The notes: generated from the letters alone by a model not told the origin. A stretch of DNA of 64,000 nucleotides from Agrocybe praecox (GCA_964017145.1 OZ024845.1:1736001-1800000), one strand, 5' to 3'. Positions 23,594 through 35,662 are shown, counted from the first letter of the stretch. A program made the numbers and translations.

Positions 23594-26500
23594 TGTGAAG
23601 TGAAAGGAGTAGGATAGGAATAAGTAGTGTGTTTGCCTGAGGTAACTTCGTCTTCAACAACAATACGGAGTGTTGTTTGGTCTTCAGGCTATTGCCAAGC
23701 AAGGCGTTTGACTGCCTCGCGCGACGGGGTTGGCAAATAATTACCAACGTAATACGTTCAACCTCAATTGCAACCTTTCGGTGGACGCGCTTTGAAGCGC
23801 GTCAATTCGAAACTGTTGATATATACAAGACACATATTGGCGTTTGTGGAAGAAATGTCTAGTAGGGACTCCATCGGAGGCCGAGAAGCTTCCCGAAATG
23901 CTCTGAGGTTCACGTTCAGGAATCAGGACTCGCTCCGAGTTGCTTGCCACTGTAAAGTCCTCCAAATATATTTCTTGACGACGAATAGTGAGCCTTCACT
24001 GGACACTTTAAACCCCACACTTTTCTTAGCATGCTTCTATCCAACTTCTATCCATGTCCACCCTATGTGATTTCACCGAATTGCCTAATGCCAACGTGTT
24101 CGTGATTTTTTAGTTGCATCTTTAACAATTGAATATCCTTGGATATGTTTTCTCACTTTTCAAGACGCCTCAATTGGCTCGATAACCTTGCTTTTGCCAT
24201 TCTTTTGTCTCAGATTTGTATTTTCGCTGGTTCTCAAATTTTACAATATATTACAGCTTTCAAGACCGCGACCACCTTTATCTGGTAGGTGCTTGGTATC
24301 TTTATTCTTTCCTAAGGCTCCCGTTCTCGTCTAAGTGTTTGACTCCGAGTCTTGTCTTGAATTATGAAACACATTCTTGCTTGTTAAATATCGTCTAATC
24401 TCTGGACTCGTCTTGCCTATTGTTTTGGCGGTCAGCATACGACAAAATACCACTCATCGACAACTACATACCATCCCCAATCGGATTGCCAAAAGTATCC
24501 GTTCTCGTATGCTTTTTCCTAAGATTGGGTTGAGGTACGACGATGGGTTCTTCTTCAGGTGGGTGTCTTATTAGTCTGATTCGACATGTCATTGAAACTG
24601 CTCCCAAGGGATCATCCAGGCGGTTGGAATACTCACCTTTCAGATATTTTCCTTCTTGGTCTTGGTGGTGGTGGTCTGCAAATTGTGTACATGAGCGAAG
24701 GGTTTCCCGGTTCTAAAATATGTATGTACGCACAACCTATACGTGTTTTTATACCTAAGGTCAATTCGTAAAACAATGTGTATGAACCACGTACGATACA
24801 GACGCCTCTGGTTTCAGCAATTCTGTGGAATTATGGGAGATCCCGTCGTCACTTTGGGATGATTTGATTTCACGAGGGTCGACGTTGTTTTGGCCTTTCA
24901 CCTGATCACTACGTAGAACATTGAGTTTTGATTAAAGTAACTGCGGTGTGCATGGGTGCTTTACCTTTCTAATACAATCATACTTGCATTTTCTTGTTTG
25001 TAGTCACCTGAATTTCTTAGTAGACAACAATCGCTTTCTACTCGGTTCTGTGGACGCTCAAGATGTGTTCGATCGGAGTTTCGATGAGGTATACGCACTT
25101 CTCTGCATCTTCCATCGTCAAATGGAGTCGACATGCCTTAGGTTAAGTGGATCAAGAGATTTGTATGGAGACGACGAAGGAGGGAGGGAGAGAAACGTCG
25201 AGAATTTTCTTTATCAAGGTACCTTTATGTCCTTTTACGAGATGTGCAGTCTACAGTCGGACTCGTATCAGGAATTCTCCGTGCGGGGCTTGATGTATCC
25301 CTGAGAGATTTTATCCTGAGAGGTCTATCATCATTCATGATAATCTAACCCATGCGGGTGTTAGCCTGGATGCTGTGTGCTCAATGCATCGTAATTTCTC
25401 GAAAGCAATCCAATGCTTCTAGAAAGACCGAGACAACGGGCATGACGGAGACTGGCGTAGCCCGAAAAAGTATGCATGCAGGTAGGCTCGTCGCAGAAAA
25501 GGTGCATTGCTAGCTAGAGTATAGCTTCATTCCCTTTCTTGGAGAGTTCGCAAGCGGCAAGCGGCCTAGCAAGAAATTATTATATTTTATATGTCGTAAT
25601 CGAACCTGTCGGTGGAATGCGGTGGGGCGTTGCGTCCGATATCATAAAGTGATTTATTGTCCGAGTTCACCACACCTAGTCTGTTGCCTTGTTCTTTTTC
25701 GAAAAGCTGGATGAAGGATAGCCGTATTGATCAGAAGAGTCCACAATGGGCGCCTCCGTAGGTATTGAACGAGTTCAATCGAAGTGGACATCGACGGTTG
25801 AGCTCCAGGAGATACATACCAAATATACATAAAGCTATATGTTCTGTATACCATATTTTTTCTAAATGAATATTGGTGAACTTTTGTTTTATGCGGATGG
25901 TGGTCGGCATGAACCAAGCATGAACGCAACAATCAAAAGACTCGGAGGATGCCGAGGATGACGAGTGTACATTCTTCGGACTGATCATGATCCTTCCCAT
26001 CCAACTTGAAATACCACTCTTTGATTCTTTGAACTGTTGACTGGTTCCGCGACGTCAATTTCTCCCGTTCATGAGGCATCACAGGGGATAAATACACATT
26101 ACACATGGATTACTTCAATACAGGAGCATGTTCATGAAGAACAATGCCTAGGACGTGGATTGTAGAAAACAACCGGAATGAATCTAAGCTAAACCCATGA
26201 TAACCCGACGCGTGCATCCTATTTCTTCCTTGTAGTCTCATGACTTGGATGGAGTAGAAAAGGCAAAAAAATTACACTGCATCATGACCATGGCCGTGGT
26301 TTGTCCATACGCTTCTATGCAACCAATTTTCTCGTCAATAATCGAAAGCATAATTTTGCATCCTTCAAATTTCCCGAGGAATTCCATTTTTCAAATGCAC
26401 AACTACATCGTTTGAAGAGTATGTTCCTTTTTGAATCCTCTTTTTTATGGACATTTTGTATCAACTCACTCAAGCCTAGGAAGTCGTCACGCGTCTTTTT

Positions 26501-26663
26501 TTGTTTCCGGGTGCACCTTTGGTGCCAAAAATAATCGGAACCGGAGAAGTAAACGACTGTTCCGTCGAATCTGCCGTCACATGCGTATTCAAGCTCTTCA
26601 CGACGGTCCAGGTTTTCCCGTTCTTCGTCCAAGCATGTCTATGTGACCTGGCAAGAACCTACG
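23594..26663. other. 3 kb without a supportable gene
   Basis: Several plus-strand frames of 60-118 codons lie between 24216 and 25304 (for example the one with DAQDVFDRSFDEVYALLCIFHRQ near 25050). They neither join across clean introns nor show a family motif. They could be fragments of a decayed gene or a noncoding transcript. The part from 25500 to 26640 is AT-rich with short frames on both strands only. Confidence 0.4.
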
Positions 26664-26671
26664 TATATAAA
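26664..26671 (+). promoter_or_regulatory. TATA box of the GH53 gene
   Basis: TATATAAA is 44 bp upstream of the ATG at 26708, on the same strand. Confidence 0.5.
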
Positions 26672-26707
26672 ATGACACGAACACCCAGGCAATAACCTCC
26701 AGAAAAC

Positions 26708-28035
26708 ATGCGATTTGCGTTCCCCTTCATTCTTGCCCTTACGCCGCTCATCCAGGCGCTTCAGTACCATGGTGCTGACTTTAGCTCGCTGGTAAACGTC
26801 GAAAAGGCTGGTGTGACCTATAAGGACAATGGTCAAACAGCTAAATTCGAAACGATTCTCCACAACCACGGAGTGAATTTGGCTCGTATCCGGGTCTGGA
26901 CCAGCACGAACGACGCCGATTACAGTCTGAACTATGGACTTGCTCTAGCCAAGCGTGCTGCTGCTGCTGGAATGGGTATCTATGTTGACCTTCACTACAG
27001 TGATACTTGTGAGTCCTTCTTTCGGAAATATTAAATCAGTTTTCCCTCATTTATTCGTACTTTCTTTAGGGGCTGACCCTGGCAAGCAGGCTACTCCCAG
27101 CGGGTGGCCTTCGACTCTCAGTGGCCTGAACACTCAAATTTACACGTATGGTATCTTGCAATTACAAAAAAATGAAAATGCTGACGATTATATAGCTACA
27201 CAATGAACCTCGTCAAATCGTTTGCAAATCAAGGAACACCCATCAATTTCATTGAGGTAATCATCTATAATCGAGGACGGATTGATTGATTCTGACCCTT
27301 TCATAGATTGGTAACGAAATCAACAGCGGTATTCTCTTCCCCACCGGTCAAATTTCTACAAACGGGTACTCTCCACTTTCCCAGCTACTTCACTCTGCTG
27401 CAAGCGGGGTCCGTGCAGCTTCATCCTCCACCAAAATTATGATCCACCTTGCTAACGGGTGGGACTCTGCCGCTGTTTCTTCGTTCTATCAACAAGTCCT
27501 CATCCCTGGTCAATTTGCTATTACCGATGTTGACGTCATGGCCTTCTCGTTCTATCCATTCTACGATACCGGAGCTACCCTCGCTGCACTCAAGTCAAGT
27601 TTGACGAACATCATTAACAAATATAATAAGGTATATGAGCTAGCCTGACGTCCTTGAAGAGTTCGCTAAAAACAATAATTTTATAGGATATCATGATCGT
27701 CGAAACCGACTGGCCAGTCTCGTGTTCAGGGGGTCCCACAATGAGCGAGAAATCAATTGCAATCTCTGCTGCCGGCCAGTCTCAATGGGTGGCTGATATC
27801 AGGGACACTGTCTCAGGCTTGCCAGGAGGACATGGTCTGGGCATCGTTTACTGGGAACCGGGTTGGATCGGTAACGCAAATTTGGGATCAGGTTGTTCTG
27901 TAAGTCCAATATGTTTTTGGAAAAAAACTCGTACATATGTTTATCTGACTGGTTCTCCAATAACAGGACAATCTCCTCGTCGACAGTTCTGGCAACACTC
28001 GCAGCAGCATCTCTATGTTCTCGAATTCAATATAA
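26708..28035 (+). CDS. Arabinogalactan endo-beta-1,4-galactanase (GH53)
   Basis: Six exons (26708-27008, 27070-27145, 27196-27256, 27307-27630, 27687-27899, 27967-28035) encode 347 residues. A signal peptide (about 1-18, cut before LQYHGADFSS) precedes a GH53 TIM barrel: NLARIRVWTS, GIYVDLHYSDTWADPGKQ, the acid/base motif EIGNE ending at Glu150, DVMAFSFYPFY, the nucleophile motif VETDW (Glu260), and GIVYWEPGWI. The enzyme hydrolyses beta-1,4-galactan side chains of pectin outside the cell. It is complete by family length, with both catalytic glutamates present. Its neighbours do not form a pectin-degrading cluster. Confidence 0.94.
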
Positions 28036-28533
28036 ATTGACTGAAACCTGCTGTCATACGCACCGGAGCCTGAACCATCCCTTGTTACCATTATTAACGT
28101 AAACTTTAATTGAATTGCAAGTAAACAATTGGTGTTTCAAGGATTAGGAGTTTCTCAAAAACAAAAACAAAACAAAAAAACAAGTAAGGCGTGCAGACGG
28201 ATAATCTTCGAGTTTGTCTGATATTGGCCTGGCTAACACAAGAGCACAAGACTTAGAGATACTTAGACGGTCGCTGTTTATTTTTTTATACCGGTATAGA
28301 GCGGGGATCAGGTTAAGGCCCTTGATCTGAACACTTAACCTAATCAACGTCTCATGCTATCTGAGGATCACCAAGTATTTAATAGGCTGACGTTAACCCC
28401 CATCTAGAACTGTCTCCGTCAGACACTTATGCAAGCATGAGGATTTTCTTTGCATTTGCATTGCCGTTCCCTTTATCATCTAAAACTACAGTCTCGTCAA
28501 TTCTCCCCTGATAGCTTCTATCGTTAAACTATC
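28036..28533. other. Intergenic stretch
   Basis: This is the 3' flank of GH53 and promoter of the next gene. It has an A-rich run near 28157-28182. No gene is seen. Confidence 0.5.
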
Positions 28534-30212
28534 ATGGCCAACAAGTTATTGCAAATTCTCGACGACGACGCAGGGAACTTTACCTACTTAGGAGGAGAAT
28601 GGACGCTTAGCACGCTCGTCCAGTGGTATAACCAAACCTCCAATTTTCCTGGGTTCGCATCTTCTACCCAGTTCGGCTCGTTTACTATGGATTTTGAAGG
28701 TACTCGACTCTATGTTTCGACTATCCCAATGTTAATGTGTTGAGACGATGTTTCCAGGAATATCCATTGCATTTATTGGGAACACTCCAACGAACATTTT
28801 CTCCCAGTCGGCAACCATTAGCATCGACGGAAGCGAACCCAATACCATCACATATTCCGCACCTCCTCCCTCATATGCTCAATGGTACCAATCACCTACT
28901 CTTCCGGAGGGTAAACACAATATAACGATAGGACACCTGGCAGGGACAGCAGTTGATTATGCTATAATCGAACTCGGTCAGAATACACCTCTTGCTGGCA
29001 AGACTGTTGTCGTAGATAATAAGGACCCAGCTATAAACTTCTCTGGCACTGGCTGGACTGAAAACACTGATCCTTTCAATGCTGGCACCCTTCCCGACGG
29101 ATTCCCCCTTCATAATAGTACACACCGCACATCAACACCTGGGGATATAGCTACGTTCAGGTTCTCTGGTATGTTTCGGTCAACTCCCTCTCCTACTAAA
29201 TGCCGCAGTCTAAACATAGACAAACTATTTCAGGCACATCAGCCTCCGTCTACGGGCTATTTTCGTGGACAAACCTTGGGCTCCTAACTATAACATACAC
29301 CATTGACGGCAACACTGTTCCGCAAAGCTACTCTGTTACTTCGACATCGCCACAGCATGTCAGTCAAGATGGAGATGCTATTAATTTCGTTTACTTTTCC
29401 CAGAATAATCTCCTTCCCGGCGACCATACACTGGTGATTAATGTCACCCGAAGCGAGAATTTGACCTTCGCGCTAGACTTCATCACATACACTCCGTCAT
29501 TTTCATCCCTTTCGACAATGCCAAATCTCACTTCGGCAGCCAGCTCTGCTGGCTCTTCTGCTGGCTCTTCCACTTTCTCCTCAATTTCTTCGACTTCGTC
29601 AGCTTCTCCGGCAGTAACTTCTCAAGTTTACACCCATGCAGAAATGACGTGGTTCACTAGAATTATCGCAGGCTCTATTGGTGGTGTGGCATTTTTATTA
29701 ACTATCATATTCGTTTTGCTCTACCTGCGAAGGCGTGCTCGCAATCGCCAGTCTTATTCGCCAGCCTCCCCTGCTCCAGGTTTGTGGTTAATCCTTTACT
29801 TTTCTTTGCTAGTTAACTCATCTGTGAATGAAAATTGTATCTCCCAGCTATGCAGAATAGTGACATACATCGTCCTGTTATGCCAACAAGACCACTGCAT
29901 GAGCGTCGGAGGGCGCCACCACAAGATAACGTTTCCCCATTCATCTCTGCCCAAGACCCCTCCTTTCATACTGGATCCGGATTGGTAGACATCAAAAGAG
30001 ATAGAAATCATCCTTATCATGAAAGAGCCGCTGAAGACAGTGCTTCGCCTACTACGAGCATCAGCGTTCAGATGAGTGCCCATCCTCAGGATACAGATCC
30101 TGGCACGCTGGCCTCGGGGTATTTGGGTGACGTATCTACTCCAGAGAACGGACCTCCAGCGTACGAAGTGCTTGCTTACCGTCGATCTCAAGCTCCACGT
30201 CCGACGTATTGA
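28534..30212 (+). CDS. Single-pass membrane protein with two Gal-binding-like ectodomains
   Basis: Four exons (28534-28699, 28758-29168, 29234-29779, 29848-30212) encode 495 residues. Two related beta-rich repeats open with ILDDDAGNFTYLGGEWT and VVDNKDPAINFSGTGWT. These are the Gal-binding-like modules common in agaricomycete membrane proteins. A Ser-rich stalk follows, then a transmembrane helix (about 333-356), a basic RRRARN stop-transfer signal and a 130-residue cytosolic tail with PPAYEVL near the end. The many N-glycosylation sequons (NFT, NIT, NST, NVT, NLT) suit an extracellular N-terminus. There is no classical signal peptide, which is usual in this family. Function is unknown; wall sensing is only a guess. 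It is related to the gene at 46286. Confidence 0.82.
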
Positions 30213-30533
30213 ACCCGTTACTATAAAATTATTGGCAATCAAATGTATATGTAGGCGAATTAATGAATTCCCTCTTGAGCTTACCATGCTCATTTTTGCT
30301 ATGCTCCTTCGGATCCATGCCAACACTCAAGATTTGAGCTGAAAATGCTTCATTAATGGAAATAGTTGCTGCCATTTTCAAGGAGATCAATCACACAGGG
30401 TGGGGTGAGGGGGCAAGTTGATGAGCACCTATGTTCATGCATGACGTCATTTATGCCTATATATCGACATGCGAAGAGGATACCGCCAACTCATTTTGTT
30501 CTTTTCCAAAAACAATAACGTGCTAGTACAACT
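30213..30533. other. Short intergenic stretch
   Basis: No gene is seen. A TATATAT sequence near 30457 lies about 75 bp upstream of the next ATG and may be its core promoter. Confidence 0.4.
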
Positions 30534-30952
30534 ATGCAAACATCTCCAAGGAATGTTGGAAGTCGAGGATCTACCATGGTGAGGATATTTTCAATGTCGG
30601 AACGAACGAACGGAATACTAATGAAGAGTTTTCTTCTGTCTAGGCTGTGACATGCGGTGTCGCCATTGCAGCAGCTTTAGGAGCAATGTATGCGTTTGGG
30701 AAGGACGCAAAAGCGAAGGAGGGACAATCTTCCCCGTATAGTGAGTATATTTATGAGTATACGCGCACGTCACAAAGCACCAAGACTTGTCTTGCAGATA
30801 CAGGAGGAGGGGGACCGCACGGTACGGACAAAGCTATGAGTTCTTCGGACGTCAACGCCGCGATATCGTATTCCATACCAAAACCAGGATCGTTTTCAAC
30901 GAATCCGGATCCAAGACAGCTGGGAAAGACTGTTCCAAAAGATAATCAATGA
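30534..30952 (+). CDS. Small conserved-type membrane protein, hypothetical
   Basis: Three exons (30534-30578, 30644-30740, 30798-30952) encode 98 residues, starting MQTSPRNVGSRGSTM. A short hydrophobic segment (about 17-35, VTCGVAIAAALGAMYAFG) is followed by a hydrophilic tail with a glycine turn, TGGGGPHGTDK. The positively charged start with one membrane helix resembles small mitochondrial inner-membrane proteins, but this is inference. All introns are GT-AG in phase and the last codons run cleanly to TGA. No named family was recognised. Confidence 0.65.
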
Positions 30953-31191
30953 TAACTTAATTTGTATAATCGTGAATTGAAGTATAATGTATTTCGTGTT
31001 CTTCCCAATGGTTTACATTTACAATTACATTGAGGCCGCGTCGTTTCTAAGAGATCGTTGTGATAGTCGTTGCAATTGCGGCGCTCGGATTCCTTCGTAT
31101 GTTGGCCTTCGGAGATCCTGCGTCTTGCATTTTTGGGTGGGTAGTAGTATCACCCATATCGTGAGCGAATGGATTTGCAGTCGAAATGAGC

Positions 31192-33111
31192 TTAATTCCG
31201 CTGATGAGATTTCCTTTTGAGGTTTGGTCTCTTCGGAAGGTAAACCGTCAACTGAGCTGCGACTAGAGCTATGCCGAGAAGAACATAGTAGACCATGTTT
31301 CCTCCAGCGAGATTATGTTCCAACGAGATGGAGAATAAAGATGTCGAGAATGTCGGAGCGAGAGACCTCATGCCAGACCCGAGCATTTGGGCAATACCAT
31401 TAATAGTACCCATGGGACCACCTTCTGGCACGGCTTCTACGAGGATAATCTGATGCGCACCTTGATTAATAAAAAGTCAGGTAAACATGAAGAAACTTTT
31501 ATATCTCGCTTGTTTGCTTACCGTAAGACATATACACCGTCACCTCGAGCCCTACTTGGACGGCAACAGCAGCAATGACAAAGCCGTCTACCCGACCTGA
31601 TCGCTGTACGAGGAAGCGCAGGACAGGATACATCCCAATCACCACTAGAAGAAAAAGGGATGAGACTCTATACACCTTTCGAGGCCCGAATCTTCGGATT
31701 ACGGGACCGAGGACGTTGACCTGAACTATAGAGTTGACCAACCCAGAGGTTCCTAGAATTATTCCGATATGGAAAGGATCAAGACCAAGTCCTCCGTATT
31801 CGATTGGAGTGGAGTACATGAGGGGTAGGAGGGAAAAATTGCTCATGTCAATGAAGGTCAGGAAGATGTGATTTAGTAAAGTCATTAAGATGGGACGCGT
31901 AAAGATGATGTTCAATCCTGGTTTGCCGCCTCTTTCAGAATATTTCGTGTCATCAACGAGTGTCGACATCTCGGAGATGTTTGTTGGTCGACCAAATGAG
32001 GAATCGGAGGACCCGTAATTATGTGAACTTCCGGGTTGATTTCCTAGTAGTTGGGTTTCTTCAGAGGTGAAAACATCGTCGCAGATAAAATTTTGTTGCT
32101 TTTTGGCTTTCTCTTTTGCTACAATGGACGGAAGGGTCTAGAGAACAGAAATATTAAATAAGCTCAAATAAGAAAATTGATGCCATACCTCCTTCAGAAC
32201 AAAGCAGTCGAAGATAAATGTCGCGAATGTGAGAGCCCCAGCGACCAAGCAGGGTAGGAAATACGGGTGAGACTTTATATACGCGATGCGACCTAAGGTA
32301 TCTGGCCATTTGATAGCAGCGTTGGAGAATATTCCACCGACGAACGGACTGTAGATGAACTCGTGTTAATTCCAGCAAGATAAAAATAAAAATATGCGTA
32401 CCCAGTAGTAGATCCTATACTCCAAGCAAAAGGTATCAACGCAAAGGCATCAGGCCTGTTTGTCGAATCAGTTAACTACTCGAAAGAAGATAATTCAGTA
32501 AAACGCGAGGTAGTGTTTTATGTTAGCTTACCTCTGCCATCACGCTTTTTGCTACACCTGTATTTTACAGACAACAACAATTGAACGATGAGGCGCATAT
32601 ATTTAGTTGGTTTCCACGAACCGATATTTCCATTGAACACTCCTTGTAAGCAGCGAAATGCAACCAAAGGCCAAAATGTCGAAGAAGACCCAAATCCAAG
32701 CATTGCAATCGTCAACCCCAAAGGCGCACACAGAAGAATTGGTCGCCGACCATAGCGATCGGAAAGGTGGCCCCACAAAACTACAGTTATACTCTCAGCA
32801 AAAAAGAATGCAGATTCCTGTGTCCAGCAATTTCTTCAGTAGCAAAACAAAATAATAATTCAAAGACGCACTATGATCCCTGCATAATAACCGGTTTTCA
32901 ACTCGTCTCCTCCAGTGATCCCAGTCTCTCGCACAAATTGGTTGATGAAAGGGTAGATAACCGTTCCAGTGATAGGCTCCGATAATTGAAGAAGCAGGAC
33001 GGATATCAGTGGTATTACTGGCAGCGGGGTCCGTTTCTCGGGGATATCTGGTTGTTCGTCTTCTCTGAGAGCGACTGCATCAGCATTGTTCTCGGTTTCT
33101 GGCGCCTTCAT
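31192..33111 (-). CDS. MFS transporter (ZIF-like major facilitator)
   Basis: Seven minus-strand exons (33111-32872, 32817-32622, 32557-32532, 32475-32402, 32348-32189, 32137-31522, 31460-31192) encode 526 residues. An N-terminal cytosolic tail precedes TM1 (VIPLISVLLLQLSEPITGTVIY). The MFS motif GHLSDRYGRRPI is at 96-107. The second half has GGLGLDPFHIGIILG and ends in a basic tail. A central acidic and Ser-rich loop separates the two halves. The sequence resembles the fungal and plant ZIF1-like MFS group; the substrate cannot be read from it. The gene is intact. Its first two exons have a broken copy at 42607-42973. Confidence 0.88.
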
Positions 33112-33557
33112 CGAAGGAGGAGCTGGGTTGAAAACGTGAATATGGGCGGACGCTCGAGTCGACCGGTATCAGCCCAAGCCAAAAAATTTCAGAAGACACC
33201 ATCTGCCCCATCTGATGCCATTAAGCGGTGGCTATTCGACATGTCGACAGTCCTTCATCCTTTCATCATGCAGCTGGGGCCTTAGCAGACCTCCACCGTC
33301 CTCCACATCGTTCTCCGTCGTCAAAGTCGTTTCCTACGAATGCGCTCCGAACTGATCCGATTGTGAACGCTGTAACTGAAAAGGTGCAATCCCAGACCGG
33401 TAACCTGTGGGACAAGACCAGTAACTAGTAAGTTTCTCAAGCAAAGTTGTCCTTTTCATGGTCATGAATAGGCCTTCTTTAGCGTTCACTAAAGGCGGAA
33501 TTTCAAGCCCTTTGGCTGAGACGACAGTAAATAACATCTGTGGGCCCAGCAACAACT
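33112..33557. repeat. Duplicon leader, copy 1 (MFS / F-box intergenic)
   Basis: This leader recurs upstream of F-box copies 2, 3 and 4 (near 36613, 38865 plus 40371, and 43015). Shared landmarks are CCGTCGTCAAAGTCGTT, GAATGCGCTC, AACTGAAAAGGTGCA and GCGTTCACTAAAGGCGGAAT. Only this copy and copy 4 retain the side next to the MFS start, which defines the ancestral unit as MFS 5' end plus leader plus F-box gene. Confidence 0.7.
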
Positions 33558-33566
33558 CCTGTAATC

Positions 33567-34109
33567 GACGAGTGCAATACCACCCCTGCAAAATACAGGC
33601 ACGTGATATTTTCCACCCCTATTTTCCTCGCGACTTCAACTTCCAATCAACTTCGCAAACAAAAACAAAAAAAACATTGAGAGTATGATGTATCTAATTA
33701 ATAGAGTATTACACATTCCTTGAAACTCTTACTAGCTTATTACAACAAATTGAAAAATGAGGTCAAAGAAAAACACATTTGTATATTTTTTTTTCTGTTG
33801 TCTTTTCACAAACAATATTGTTTAAATTCGTGAATCTGACGGCCTTTGTATACGACAAAATATCGATAATTTTCTTCATTTTCTATGTATTTATGCAGGT
33901 GGTAGAAAAAGGTTCAATTGTGCTGGAAGAAATGCTTGCAGGGGAGCGGGACTCGAACCCTGCAGCCTCGGATATAGCAAAAAGAGTGGAACACGGTAAT
34001 TACCACTATACCATAAATACTTAACTGTGATTGATGAATTAAGAATATGCCGCAGCGGCGGGCGCGTCATCACGTGTCTGTATTTTGCAGGGGTGGTATT
34101 GCTTGAGTC
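33567..34109. mobile_element. Non-autonomous TIR transposon (MULE-type MITE) in the F-box copy 1 leader
   Basis: The 543-bp element has about 41-bp terminal inverted repeats, both starting GAC and sharing CAATACCACCCCTGCAAAAT and then CACGTGAT. The flanks repeat CCTGTAATC (33558-33566 and 34110-34118), a 9-bp target duplication. F-box copies 2-4 lack the insert, and their sequence reads straight across the empty site. A 9-bp duplication with long TIRs is the habit of Mutator-like elements. There is no transposase, so the element is non-autonomous. It contains a tRNA-like remnant. Confidence 0.85.
33938..34020 (-). pseudogene. tRNA-Glu(CTC)-like remnant inside the transposon
   Basis: The minus strand reads TATGGTATAGTGGTAATTACC, a complete box A and D-arm. 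TTCCACTCT follows (5' anticodon arm and a CTC anticodon), then a T run, a perfect box B (GGTTCGAGTCC), and CCGCTCCCCTGCA. The acceptor stem does not pair and the T-stem has two mismatches, so it is not a working tRNA. It looks like a captured tRNA piece or a SINE-type Pol III promoter. Confidence 0.5.
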
Positions 34110-34213
34110 CCTGTAATCCAGGAACCACAAGTCAGTAGGGCTGATTTCAACGGCTGTGAAGGACCGATATACTCACCAATTCCAGACCCTACAGAGAGCG
34201 ATAATCAGAAACA

Positions 34214-35662
34214 ATGGTGCAAGTATATTCGATGGCAAGCGCTACGAGTTCCATTCCTGTAGAAATCATGGCTTCGATATTCCAACTCAGTCTACCAGAC
34301 CTTCCAATTCGTTATCATGAGGACAACTCGTGGGAAATTCAGTCTTCTACTCTCTCTGAACCATTGAAACTAGGAGCAGTGTGCAAAAGTTGGCGGGATA
34401 TTGCCTGGTCAACGCCGTTCTTGTGGTCTACCCTTGCGATCTCTATCAACCTTTCCAACAATCCGGAACACGTCGAGCTTGTTGAGGAGTGGCTTTCGCG
34501 TTCGAAGGCACTCCCATTGAGGATAACTTTGATCCTTGAATCTTTCGCAGAGGAGGAATATGACGATTGCGAGCTTTTGCTGGCGGTGATTGCAGAAACC
34601 GCATATCGATGGCATTATTTGGATGCACATATGCCCTGGGAATTCATCACAAATCTTTGCAATATAGCTGAGGAGATCCCGATAATCCACACCCTAGGAC
34701 TTCATGTCACCGATGACCCACCCATTTCCACCACTGAAGGCCATTTACTCTGGGACGAAGATACATTAAAGCCTTCACCCGAGAAGTTATTCGTATCGAA
34801 GATTCCTTTGAAGGCAGCAAACATCATCTGGAGCTCAGTCACAGAAGTGGATGTTAAAAACGTCCTATTCACAGACTGCATCAATATATTACGCTCCTCT
34901 CCAAATCTTGAATCTTGCAAATTCTCAAAAGTGTTCGAATATGGCTTCGACATCGACACTTCGAATTTGGGTCCCGGTTTCGTGCACAAAAATCTTCGCT
35001 GCCTCACATACGATAGTGAAGATCCCACTGATGCTAGTCCGGAATTGTTTTCGGTCGTAACGTTGCCCAATTTAATTCACTTCACGTACCAATCCTGTGT
35101 CGCGTATGAAGGCTCGCCACTCCTAGATTTCTTCACTCGTTCAGCATTTCCGCTGTTGAAATTGGAAATGCTATTTTGCTCTTTCGAGTACGAGGACCTT
35201 CGTCACTTCTTTCGGGCTGCCCCTTCCATCACGCATCTTCAATTATTACCACTTTTAGATGGAGAAGAACTTGAAATGGAATCTTTGACTGCCGCCCCTC
35301 TGCTCAGGGAGCTTGCACAAACGTCGGGCCCAAATCTGTATGAAGGCGACGCTACGCCGTTGTTACCCCGCCTTGAATCTTTGGAGTATGGGTTATATTT
35401 TGGTGTAGCATTTCCATGGTCACTTGTTCCTGACATGTTTGGATCTCCTTCGACTTTCTCGAGCCCAAATCGACGCCCATTAAAGGTTCTCAAGGTCGTC
35501 AACGAAAATGGCGAACCCGAAAATGACATGGCGCTGAAGGCTATTCCAAAAGATGTCCTACCAAAGCTCTTGGAGCTTCGACAAGCTGGAGCAGATATAA
35601 CATATACAGATGCTAACAATAATACGGACCTTTTCGCTATGTCTATGACGTTTCATGATTAG
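34214..35662 (+). CDS. F-box protein, tandem copy 1
   Basis: This single exon encodes 482 residues with no introns, unlike nearly all its neighbours. An F-box-like domain covers about residues 10-60: SSIPVEIMASIFQLSLPDLP, then LGAVCKSWRDIAWSTPFLWS. The rest is a leucine-rich helical and strand region (ADIT, SPNLESCKFS, PNLIHF, LLRELAQTSG) as in agaricomycete F-box/LRR-like proteins. F-box proteins tether substrates to Skp1-Cullin ligases; the substrate here is unknown. Two in-frame ATGs lie near the start (MVQVYS and MASATSS), and the second may be the true start. A transposon sits about 100 bp upstream. Confidence 0.88.
   Translation: MVQVYSMASATSSIPVEIMASIFQLSLPDLPIRYHEDNSWEIQSSTLSEPLKLGAVCKSWRDIAWSTPFLWSTLAISINLSNNPEHVELVEEWLSRSKALPLRITLILESFAEEEYDDCELLLAVIAETAYRWHYLDAHMPWEFITNLCNIAEEIPIIHTLGLHVTDDPPISTTEGHLLWDEDTLKPSPEKLFVSKIPLKAANIIWSSVTEVDVKNVLFTDCINILRSSPNLESCKFSKVFEYGFDIDTSNLGPGFVHKNLRCLTYDSEDPTDASPELFSVVTLPNLIHFTYQSCVAYEGSPLLDFFTRSAFPLLKLEMLFCSFEYEDLRHFFRAAPSITHLQLLPLLDGEELEMESLTAAPLLRELAQTSGPNLYEGDATPLLPRLESLEYGLYFGVAFPWSLVPDMFGSPSTFSSPNRRPLKVLKVVNENGEPENDMALKAIPKDVLPKLLELRQAGADITYTDANNNTDLFAMSMTFHD

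Noticed and set aside
33938..34020. Functional tRNA gene
   Set aside because: Box A and box B are good, but the acceptor stem does not pair and the T-stem has two mismatches, so I list it only as a remnant.
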